NCBI RefSeq assembly: GCF_030463565.1 | Contig: NC_134643.1 | Coordinates: forward strand, 217,424,583-217,488,582 | Direction: 5' to 3' | Length of the DNA: 64,000 nucleotides | Source: Pelecanus crispus | Lineage: Eukaryota; Chordata; Aves; Pelecaniformes; Pelecanidae | Part shown: piece by piece, positions 24,831-36,100 of the stretch | Position numbering within the stretch: the first letter of the stretch is position 1 | How the letters are laid out: every line of letters starts with the position of its first letter | Made by a program: the position numbers and the translations under genes | Notes under the pieces: model-generated | What the model was told of the DNA's origin: nothing | The model's input: the letters and a program-made list of their open reading frames with translations, nothing else | Databases searched by the model: none

Positions 24831-25824
24831 GTCAAATCCTGCATAAGCTGATTTTTCAGAGACATTTCTAAGGGTATTTTGAAGTATAGCATATGGCATG
24901 GGCAAATTATTTTTGTTTTGTTTGTGCTTGCGACAGCTTCAGCTTTGGCCGAGGCCCCACGTTATTAGGCATGACATATCCTACAAGTTTTATTTTCTGT
25001 CATTCCAGCTTTGACATGCTTGTCTGGAGAAATTTCATCATCTGGTTCTCTGTAAGCAGCTTCCATTTCTCTTTATATTCCAACAGAAATGAGGAAGTGA
25101 ATGGAAATAGCAAACAAGATAAATAAATTATACTATTTCTTCTGCTGTTAGAGCTGTTTTGGCATCAAACTGTGGTTCTGGTGAGTTTTAAATTCAAAAT
25201 ATGTATTTTCCCTTTCACTTGTTCTCCTTTTAGTGCCATTTGATGATATAAAATAGCTGTAATCCTCTGTCCCGCTGTTCCAAAACTTCACCTGGCACCT
25301 CATAAAGCCGCAGAAATCCTGCCACTTTCTGAGACAGGGCTCCTGCCACAGCCAAAATACCCCCAACTGAGTTTCACAGGAGCCATGCCCTACTTGTGCT
25401 CTTTACGCTTAGGCCCACATATGGGTCAGACACTCCCTCCATCTTTATAGGGAACTGGAGAAAGATGGCACTTAGCTTCCTCCCAGTTTTCTCTGGACCC
25501 TTGGTATGTGGCTCATGAGGAACACAAAAAATGGCAACTTTCCGAGTTGTAAGAGAAGGACAGCCAGCTCAAGCTGGACTCGATGAGTCTTCTCGGCACT
25601 ACTCCTTGGACTTGGCATCTCCCGGAAAAACAGCCTTCTTCTGCTGCCAGCTGTCATTGCTGCTGCTATCTCAAGGAGCAGCCATGTGCACCACAATGCG
25701 TGGTTTAGAGTGGAAGCTCCCCTGGTGACTCATGAGGGTGTTGTATTTAAAAGCTGCTAGCGACAAGGGTTTTTCTAAAGCTTTTTCTTAATATAAAAAT
25801 CAGTATTCGGTGCAACTTCCCCTC

Positions 25825-25843
25825 AAAAAAAAAAAAAAAAAAA
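25825..25843. repeat. A19 homopolymer
   Basis: Nineteen A residues, followed by an A/C-rich stretch, about 900 bp upstream of the NOX4 ATG. Confidence 0.95.
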
Positions 25844-26219
25844 CAAACCCAAAACCCAGACCCAAACCAAACATGAAGACCACCACAAAAAGCAGACTGG
25901 TTGCGAAGCATAGCGATCAGAACTTGGGACACTGTGGACGTGGAGGTGCCCACAGCACCCTTTCTTGTGGCTGCGGTATGATTGCACACCCGCTGTGCCT
26001 GCATACTGGCTTGCTTTGTGCTGGGCACGGAGCCTGCCTCTCCCGGTGCCCCCCAGGACACCCGGTGGAGCACATCAAACTCGTAGTAGCACAATCTGGC
26101 CCTTCTCAGCTTTCGAGGACCTCATGCACAGCCCGAACAGTAGTTTCTTGGACAGCCTCTTTGTTTTCCCCCGAATCGCAGTACAGTTGCACGCACGGCT
26201 GCTCCCCGGCTCCCTCCCG

Positions 26220-27110
26220 CTTTCTGTATCACATTTCAGCCGGGGCGGGGGGGTAAGGGGGAACCCCACGGACCGGGTTCTCCGTGGGGAAACGCGCTTT
26301 TCAAGGTGGGGGGGATGCGAGGAGCCGGCCGCATCGCTCCGCGGCAGAGGCCCTGGCGACCCAGAGCCCCTTCGGCGCTGGCCGCTGCCGCGCCCCCCGC
26401 GCCCCCGCTCCCCGCCCGGCTCCGCCGCGGGCCCCGCGGGCAGGACCCCCCCCCCGTCCCCCCCCGTCCCCCGGGCGGCCGGCGGCAGACAAAGGGGCAG
26501 CGCCCGGCGGCACCAGCGGCCCGGGGCGCCGCGGCGGAGCCGGGGGGGTGTTGGATCGCGGGGCGGCGGGGCCGGAGCGCAACGCCCCGGCGGCCGGAAG
26601 GCAGGGCGGGGGTGAGGGGTGGGGAGAGGGGAGGACCGGCTCAGCCCAGCTGAAAAGGAGGGCTCGCCCGGCCGTCGCCCCCCCACCCCCCCCGGGTCCT
26701 GCCCCGCAGGCGTCCCGCACCATGGCTCTGTCCTGGAGGAGCTGGCTGGCCAATGAGGGGAGCAAACACCTCTTTCTGGTAGGGGGCTGCCCCCGGGGGG
26801 GGGTGTCCCCCGGCGGGGCTGACCTGCGGGGAAGGCTGGGGAGGTGGGCGCGGGGGTGCCGGCAGGCGGCCGGGGCCGGCCCGGGGGGCGGCGGGGGGCC
26901 GGGGCGGTTTGCGGGGCGCCCCCGGCGCGGGGAGGTCCCGGCCGTGCTGGGCGTGAGGTGCTGGGGGGCCGGGGGCCGTCGGGGCGTAGGTGCGCGGCTG
27001 GCCGCCGTGTGCGCCGTGTGCGCCGCCGTGCCGCTGGCTGAGGTCCACGCGTGTGCCGCGGCCCGGGGACAGTGCGGGCGGCCGTGTCCTGCGGGCACTC
27101 GGCACACGCT
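26220..27110 (+). promoter_or_regulatory. NOX4: CpG island over NOX4 exon 1, probable promoter
   Basis: An abrupt GC- and CpG-rich block in otherwise AT-rich DNA, covering the start codon and first intron. It contains a GC box (GGGGCGGGG, 26242-26250) and long C runs at 26446-26472 and 26678-26696. No TATA box is evident close to the ATG, which is usual for a CpG-island promoter. Long frames on both strands here reflect the scarcity of AT-rich stop codons. The exact transcription start is not determinable. Confidence 0.75.
26722..26778 (+). CDS. NOX4: NOX4 coding exon 1
   Basis: Encodes residues 1-19, starting [13 protein letters not shown], the conserved cytosolic N-terminus of NOX4. The ATG context (A at -3, G at +4) is strong. 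The exon ends in phase 0 after a CTG codon at the donor GTAGGG. Its frame is open upstream back to an ATG at 26284, but family knowledge and the context favour 26722 as the start. The exon lies in a CpG island, so the transcription start is probably within the preceding few hundred bases. The 5'UTR boundary cannot be read from sequence. Confidence 0.93.
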
Positions 27111-30100
27111 GTTACGTGTCTTTGCCCTTTGTTACATCGTCTTCGGGGAAGTCTGGGGGAGAAGGTGCACCTTCTTGGAGGTCAAGTTCTTCCTGCCTTT
27201 GTCTCTTTGTTGCTAGTTTTTATTCTTTGGGTCTTTAACAGCAACATCGAGCTAAAGATTCGGAGTAGCGTTTCGTATGCGGAGGGTTTCGCCAGCTCTT
27301 GGTAGTCTTAAGTCACAAAGGTAAAGTTTTGTGAAGTTCAGTTAAAGTGAAAATTTCTCACATAGGGGCTATTCCTTTTAATGTTTTGAAATACTTGGTC
27401 CTAAATGCTTGAAGTTTGTTTTCCCATTCCATTTACGTACGTTTATGAAACCACAGGCATATGAGTTTTATGAATGAAATTAACACTGAAAAGTTTGCAC
27501 ATGTAACTTCCACTTACAATCTCCTGTTTCTGTTTCATTTTAGTTTTTCTGGCTCTCCCTCAACGTATGGCTCTTCTGGAAAACCTTCCTGCTCTATTAT
27601 CGAGGGCTGCAGTATTATTATTTGCATCAGATGTTAGGGGTGAGTGACCCGGACATTACTTTTTGCCCTGGAAATTGGGATGCTGGGAGATGGGAAAGGG
27701 ACAGAATGCCTTTGCTAATCACGCGTGACACAAACTGCCTGTAAATGCTGCAGAGTGGGAAAGATCAACTAGGAAATTACTGGAGTACTGTTGACAGTTG
27801 TTTAGGAGTAGAAAGTGAACAGCGTTGAGAAGAAAAAGAGCCAGTCAAGTGTGAGACAGCTATCCTTCCCCCTCCTCTCATCCCTCCCGGTGTTCTCTGC
27901 TGCAGACAGGCTCACAGGAACACAAACATGCTCAATAGGCAACTGGAGCTCAACTTTTTGTCATCAAAATGTCAGCCAAGCTTATGGGCTCGTGCTGGCA
28001 AATTCTTTCTAATCCACTTATTGTGATACATATTTGCTGAAGGAATTTGGTCTTTGTCATGCTCATAGATCCTCCGTTCTCTGTAAATCATTGTAATCTA
28101 TATACTGTTAGTTTTGTTTTCTAATAACAATTCTTACAATCTGAATGGTTTAGTGATTTGACTATTTTGATTTAGCAAGGGTAACATCCACCACCACCAG
28201 AAGAACCCAAAAAGATAACTTGGGAAAGTGAGATACTGGTCTGTCTTGTGAAGTTATCCACAGCTGCGCCATTGCAGTTGTTTGAAATGACTTCTATCCA
28301 AAGGGATAGATTAAGGGTTAACAACTTTCTGAAAATGCTCTATGGTTGCTCAGTATTTGAGAATCCAGGAAAAAGTGGATGCTCTGTGACACTACGTCGT
28401 ACTCAGGAATAGATTTCAATGGAAAGTTGACATGGGGTTAAAGCACAGAAGATGCGCATCCTAACCTGCTGTAGAGCCTCTGGGTTTTATCTTTGGTAGA
28501 TTCAGGGTATATTTTTTCATATGGTTGATACCATTGCCATAGCTAGTCAGTTCCATAAGCTTTTGTGAACTTGCTTGGAAGTAAGGTGGCCTGATATACT
28601 TTTCTCTTTTTTTTCTTCTTATGGCTGACTCGGATGTATTCACATAATGAATCTTAGCAAAGGGAGTGCAAAAAGAAGGGAACGAAAATACTTAAGTCCT
28701 TCACTATGATGACTTTTGTGACAGAAAAAGCATGAAAATGTGTTTAATTTTACCATAATCTCTAATGGCTTTGCAGCCCAGTGCATCCATTTGAAAACTG
28801 TGTTTGTTCCTGGCATAGCAAGTGGGTTGTTTATAAAGCAAATGTTCTTTGGTCAATATGTTGGGCCAGATTGTCAGCTGGTATCAATCAGCAAAGTTCC
28901 TCTCAATTCAGAAGACTCGTCTGCCTTCTACCAATTCACCTTCTGGTCTTTTTTTGCTTATCTTATACTTCAAAATGAAACACATGTGCAAAGTAGTATA
29001 ATGTGTGTTCAGAACCTGTGAGATGATTCAAGCAGCAGATTCATTGTCTTGGTCAGGAGATGAGGACCAGGAGGCCATGCATTTGAGTTTGTCTAACTGT
29101 GTCTGTGACTGTGGGGAAAAAATACTGAAGAAGTTTAGACACTTTCTAAAATGAAGAGGAAAGTGAAGAGCTAAGTCTAAAAGATACTTTTGGTCAAAGT
29201 TCTGAAACTAGTTTAAAAATTTTGAAAATATTAAAGACTGTAAAACGTTCTTGCAATTCAATTTTTACAGCTGGCCTAAATATCATCCTTAGACCCCAAA
29301 GTTAGCTTTCTCCCTTCTCTTCAATGTATTTGTATATGCTTGTAAATCATACAGATTATTTTGCAAGGGTTGGGAAAACTGAACTCAATTTTAGTCTCTT
29401 CAGGAAACAGTGTAAGCATATCCATACTACATCTGCTGTTACCTTCCATGCAGATTTTTGCTCCTCTTTTTCTCTATTGGTTTGTGTAGCCACTGGTCCA
29501 TGGCCCATCTACATAACTAGTCTCCTCTCTGTTCCACACATGGGTGAGTGGCTTGCAGTGCTTCTCTGTGCCATTTATTGACGTTTGAAAATTTTGAGAT
29601 TTAGATGAAAATTCTTCATTTATAATTCAACAGTGGGTTTTTTTTTTTTTGTCTTAACAGAATGAACTTTTTTACAGATACTTCCATGAAAATTGATTGC
29701 TTTTTCCATCCAGTGAACAAAAAATGGCAAAAAGGAATGGCATTTTTTGAATTAAAAAAATTCTCTTGTTTTTCAGTGAGGTCTGCTAAGGAGTTTTTTT
29801 TCTCTCTTTGTACGCTATGATAGCCTAAAATCTGCTTAAGAACTTCTGCACTTGCAGCGCTGAAAGATTTACCACAGGTAGTTTTATTGTTTACCAAGTA
29901 ACAGGATGGAGAACTAGAAGAGTTGCTGTAGGAAATGAGATTGTGTTATGAAATGAGCTCCTGGACTGAATATCCTGAATATATTCAACTCTGCCATGTT
30001 TTAATGCCATGTCTTTTCTTCCTGATGTGAAGAAGGAGAAAGAATGAGGTTAGTCTTTCATTCAGTGGTCATTGAAGTCATTCACTTTCCTTCAGCCTTT

Positions 30101-33100
30101 TAGAAGAAGGAGGCTCAGTTTTATTCTTTTCCGATTGCATCCTCTGCGACCTTGAACAAGATACTTAACACAGGTTTTTAACATTATTTAGGTACCTAAC
30201 TCCCACTCAATCTTTCAATGAGCATCTTTCTGATCCTTAATTCTATACCTGTAAAAAGGCACTAAGAGCACTGTGGTGTCCTGGAAGTGCAAAGAGAATA
30301 AAAAAGTCAAAGGCACGGATGTGTTAGGAGGAGGTTAATCAGCCTATTCTATCCTACAAAATTTAGTGGGGAAGTTTATGTTGTGTCAGATGTCACTGCT
30401 TTGCTCAGTTTGAGTTCTGCTGTTGAGACCATGAACTCTTCACTGTGGAATTTCCATCCCTGGAGGTTTTCAAAAACTAATTGGGCAAAACCCTGAGCAA
30501 ACTTAGGCTAAGTTTGATGTTGAACCTGCTCAGAGCAGGAGGTTGGAATACAGACATCCCAAGGTCCCTTCCAACCAGAATAATTTTGTGTTTATATGAT
30601 TCTTGTGGTATAATTTCAACCAGAACCTAGTGGATATAAACCCCTTCCCAGTACTTTTGCCTTGATGAACCATCCCTTTGGATACTTAGTTGCTTGTAAC
30701 ACTGCAGATCATAGTCTTACTGCATGAATGCATTCATTGCCGCTGGTTCAGGAATATGAATCAGATAAGGAATCTCAATTTTTCACAATTTAATAAATGT
30801 TAACTTGTGGCCTTACATTGCTTAAGGAAGAGAAGTCTGGGAAATGCCCAACAGGCATGGATTTCTTATAAAAGAGTGTGGCAAAGAGGAGAGGAATATT
30901 CTCATCTCCATGTTCATGATAGATACTACAAGATATAGTAGGCATGAATTACAGAAAGAAAGGTTCATAAATTACTTGACGTGACTCCAAAATCTTCATT
31001 GTTGGAGGTTTTGTGTCTGCTCAGTCAGAGAAATTGTCCAGATGATTAATTTCTTTGCAGACTTCAGAATTTCTCCCTTCAGATTAGCTTTTTTTTTTCC
31101 CAACAATTTTGCTTGCATCTCACCAACAAATTCAGTCCTAAATTCAGTACTGACCTTATTATAGAACTCAAATCTTGCTTTTAACAGCATTAAATTAAAT
31201 ACCTGTTTCTTGCTGCTTGAGCTCCCCATGAGCAGAAAGAGCATTGGGCTAATTTTGTCATGGCATAAAAGGTCTCTCTTACCCTATTCCCTCTCTAGTC
31301 CCTGCTCAAATAACTCTAATGTAGTCAAATGGATGTTAATGCAAGAGACAAGCTTCTGGGTTTCAGACCAAAGTGGAGAAAATGTGTTCTCAGAAGGATC
31401 TCTTTGGGAAAAGACTGAAGAACTGAAAATGCGACTGAAAAGGAAAAGTACTGCCTCACTTATTTTATCTATACAGTTGCTGCCTTCTTACTGTGCAGTG
31501 CTGTGCATCACATTTATGTCATCTTTATTCACTGATTGGAATATGTTCCAGTAACTTGCATGTCTCTCCTTGCTAGTTTATCGTAATGATAGAGATTTTA
31601 CCAATTGAGGCCAAGTTCCGCCTTCATTGATGCTTATGCAACCACACTGCTGCCTGCTTCCCCCACACATCTAAGCATTGGAGGGAGCTGTGTATCTTGA
31701 CTCTTTATTTTCCTCAATCCAGCGTGTTTTTGCTATTTAATTGTCTTGTTACCAGGCTATTTGGGATTTGCTCTTTGGAGTGTTACATGTAGCAAAAATC
31801 TCTTAATAGATTTATGTTGCTATGGAAGCTATGTATATATGTGTATATATATATGCACAGGATTCCCTAATGAGCACTGAGGGTGTTAATTCGCAAGACC
31901 TTATTTTGATAGTCCCCTTGAATTTGCAAGTAAATCTCTTCTTGCATTCTCTTTGCCTTGTTTTAGGTTTTTTGTTTGCCAAAACATTTTTTCCTTCAAC
32001 CCTTTGTCCTTCTTGGACAGCCCACAGTTTAGCATCATTGCTGAGATTATTCTCAGTTATGAGCCAATGAAGAATTTGGGTTTTGTACCATATAGTTCTT
32101 CTGTTTGCTTGCTTCCTTCTTTTTTTTTTCCTAGCTCAAATGGCAGTAATCCTGTGAAGGACACCTATATTATTAACTTTTATGGGAGAACTTCCACTTT
32201 TGCAGAACTTCTTGTGAAACTGTTAAGAGTGGAGGTTCAGTAAGTACAGGTACATCTCAAATGATTAACTGAAATTTTTACTACTGTATTATATGGACTT
32301 GTGTTAAAAATGGTCTTGTCATCATTGCTCCTCATTCTGAGATGAACATGGCATAATACTCTGTGCAGAATAGAACAGAATTATGGCCAAAATGTTTCTT
32401 TGGTTGATTATTCATTATATTATGTATTATTGCAGGGTTCCCATGGTAGTCCAACAATGTCAGGTCTTAAAATAAAAATAGCTGGATTAGACTCCAGAAG
32501 ACCAGTTTTACAGACCATGTTACCTCCTGTGTTGTGATAAGGGTGTACTGGGTTTGCAAGGCAAGGTTTTGGTATCAGGAGGGCTCCAAGGGTGGCTTCT
32601 GTGAGAAGCTGCTAGAAGCTTCCCCTGTGTCTGATAAAACCAATGCCAGCCAGCTCCAGCATGGACCCGCTGCTGGCCAAGGCCGAGCCAATCAGTGACA
32701 GTGGTAGCGCCTCTGTGATAACATACTTAAGAAGGGGAAACAAAAAAACACCCCACCATTGGGACAAAAACTGCAGCTGGAGTAAGGAGTGAGAATATGT
32801 GAGAGGAATGACTCTGCAGACCCCAAGGTCAGTGCAGAAGGAGGGCAGGAGGTGCTCCAGGCACCGGAGCAGAGATTCCCCTGCACCCCTGGTGCAGCCC
32901 ATGGGGAGGCAGCTGTGCCCCTGCACCCATGGGGGCCCCCGGGGGAGCAGAGATCCACCTGCACCCGGGGAGGAGCCCACGCCGGAGCAGGGGGATGTGC
33001 CCCAAGGAGGCTGTGACCCCGTGGGAAGCCCACGCTGGAGCAGGCTCCTGGCAGGAGCTGTGGCCCCGTGGAGAGAGAGGAGCCCACACTGGAGCAGGTT

Positions 33101-36100
33101 TGCTGGCAGGACTTGTGACCCCGTGGGGGACCCATGCTGGAGCAGTCTGCTCCTGAAGGACTGCACCCCATGGAAGGGACCCACGCTGGAGCAGTTCATG
33201 AAGAACCGTAGCCTATGGGAAGGACCCATGCTGGAGAAGATCACGAAGGACTGTCTCCCATGGGAGGGACCCCACGCTGGAGCAGGGGAAGAGTGTGAGG
33301 AGTCCTCCCCTGAGGAGGAAGGAGCGGCAGAGACAACGTGTGATGAACTGACTGCAACCCCCATTCCCTGTCCCCCTGTGCCACGTGGGGGGAGGAGGTA
33401 GAGAAATTAGGAGTGAAGTTGAGCCCAGGAAGAAGGGAGGGGTGGGGGGAAGGTGTTTTAAGATTTGGTTTTATTTCTCATTACCCTACTCAGTTTTGAT
33501 TGGTAATAAATTAAACTGATTTTGCCCAAGTCGAGTCTGTTTTGCCTGTCATGGTAATTGCTGAGTGATCTCCCTGTCCTTATCTTGACCCACGAGCTTT
33601 TTCATTCTGTTTTCTCTCCCCTGTCCAGTTGAGAAGGGGAGTGATAGAGCAGCTTTGGTGGGCACCTGGCATCCAGCCAGGGTCAACCCACCACAAGGGG
33701 AAATAATTCAACATAAAGGAAGCCCTTAGTAGCAGATGTCACATCACTTCTGTGTGACTGTGACTCAGATATGACAATAACCAATTTCCTGCTCTGGCCA
33801 TGAGTTGCAGTGTGTTGTGAACCTTTTGTGGGGAAACTTGGGTACCTTTAATCCCTTGATTCATGACTGAATTTGTGGGGTTTATATCCTGCTGCATCTT
33901 GCAGGATCAACCATTCAAGCTCTTGTTGCTAATTAATATATAAAATACTGTCACACTTTGTGATGTTGCTACAGAAGAAGGATGGTCTGGGATATTCAAA
34001 TCTGGAAGATAACTTGAGATCCCTTCCAGTTTGTGCGTGTATCATTCTGCCTGGCTCAAAAAGAAACCTGTAACTCAGCAACACCGAGAAAAGTCTGTTT
34101 TAAGATTGTATTTCCGGAGGTCAGAAATCTAACAGATTAAAGTAACTGATTAATAGATTAATAAAGATGAACATTTGGTCTGAAATCTTGAAAGTGAATA
34201 CACTTTGTTTGGAGATTATCAGAGAAGTTGGAAGCCAGTATTGAATGCCAGATTAAGGTAGTTGCTTTCGTAAGATTGAATGATTTAAGCAGAAGGAGGA
34301 GTACATCTAACACAAAGGGACTGTGTATAAAATGAGAACCTGATCTAAATTATGTGGACAGAAAGAGGAGGAAAACCTTCAAGGAATATCTGTTTTGTGA
34401 GTTACAAGTGAACGGTGAGAATACTGATTGTCAGTAGTGCAGGGAAATACCCCATACCTCATGAAAGAGCTAAAAATATTGTTGCCATTGTCCACTCCTG
34501 ATGGTTCTCCCTTTCTGTAGTATCATATCCAACCTCTGATTCATACATGCAAGCAGAAGACTGAAGTTGAATTAACATGGAGAACTGGGCAGAAGACTGA
34601 AGTTGAATTAACATGGAGAACTGGGCTGTCGTTAAACTCCCTGTGTAGAGAATTATGGTTTTTGTTGTTTTTTTTTAAATACTTAATATACTTGTAATGT
34701 AATTCAGCAATAGTACACCACTTAGTCTTAAAATAATTTTTAAGGGGTTGTAGTACATGAGGTTGGGATTTATAGAGTCCTGCCTTGAAACCTTCCATCT
34801 TCATGAACAAAACCAAGTCAAACTTTTGTAGAAGTCTTCACATGTTCTGGTAGGTTTCCACTACCCTCATATTTTCCTTTCTTTCGGCTGCTTTGGTTTT
34901 TTTGCTAGATCTCCAGCCAGATTTGGCAGGCCTATGGGGAATAACTGCTATCCGTACAATTCAGATCTGTCATCCATCTTAGTTTATCTGTGCTCTCTTA
35001 CTCAAAACAAGTACTCCTCTACGAAGAAAAGGAAGTCAGGTCAAAAGGAGGCACATTGTGTAGCACAGAGCAGCATGTGGCTTATGAGTCTTCCCACAAC
35101 CTTTCAAGTTGCCCTGAACTGCAGAAGTTTGCAAAAGTTCAGAGAAAGGTCTCCAGAGAGAGCATCAAGTGTGGTGTCTCTACTGCGCCATGACCTGTTT
35201 AGGATTGTTGCTTGTAGGTAGAGAAGTCTTGAGAAACAGAATTACATCACTTCTAGGTGTGGAAGGATTTGCGGAATTCTTCCATTTTTTCCTACAAGAT
35301 GGACTTAAAAGGTGAGGGAGAACAGTGTTTGTTGAAGTCTCCCTCTATTCTGCTCTCCAGTATGTTTTGCAACCATGTATTGAATATTAGATTTCTGTAC
35401 ACAGCAGTCGCAAGTAACGTTCATCTCTGTGTAACTGATGAAATTTAGGGAATTCTGTAGTACACAGTATATTACTTTAGCCCTCAACCTAATACTGAAA
35501 TCATTTGCCTACCTACGGAGGAGCTCATTTCCCCTACTTTGCCAGCAGCAACACACACAACATCCAACGAGAACTGACTCTTTGCTTCTCTGTCCTACTT
35601 TACACTTTCTATGAGCATAGCCAGGAGTCCATCCCAGTTTCTGTGGGACTGTACATCAGACAGGGATAGCTAGAGAACTTACATTCGCACTATACCTCTG
35701 GAGCCCTTTTCTGCTGCTTTGGAGAAGGAAAATACAGTGGTTGCTTTATACTTGTCTGTAGAAAAAATTTAGCCTAGTTTTTAGGATTTGAGTTTGTAGT
35801 GGGTCCAGTTCCCTACTGTCCCTGCCACAGATTTCCTCTGTGAATTCAATTAATCCTTTAGTTTTTCTATGTCTCTTTGCCCCTCCATGAAATTGGATAA
35901 CAATATGTGGGGTACTGTGCTGTGTAGGCAGAGTACAGAAGGAGGTTGTCAAATGATTGGATTTGATATCAGCAAAGGTGGATAAAACAGAGTGTCCAGC
36001 AGAGGTTTTGGGGTTGTTTTTTTCTCTCTCTTTGATCCTACAGAAATTTCACATGCTACTAACATGAAATAACAGTTTGGGGTTTTTTTTCCTTAAGACA

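Larger units (their letters stand above)
20493..26219. other. Upstream flank of NOX4
   Basis: No coding gene recognised. It contains the tRNA-like relic at 23555-23690, paired AP-1-type sites near 24.77 kb and an A19 run. A 115-codon frame at 21529-21876 has no domain signature. Confidence 0.5.

Noticed and set aside
26301..27107. Long minus-strand frame (268 codons) and other long frames in the CpG island
   Set aside because: Composition is Pro/Arg/Gly/Ala as expected from GC-rich DNA. Frames are open on both strands and none but exon 1 has a family match.
32612..33401. Frames of 200-250 codons on both strands at 32.6-33.4 kb
   Set aside because: They lie inside the LTR and its minisatellite. 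They are Pro/Gly/Ser-rich repeats with no retroviral or host domain.
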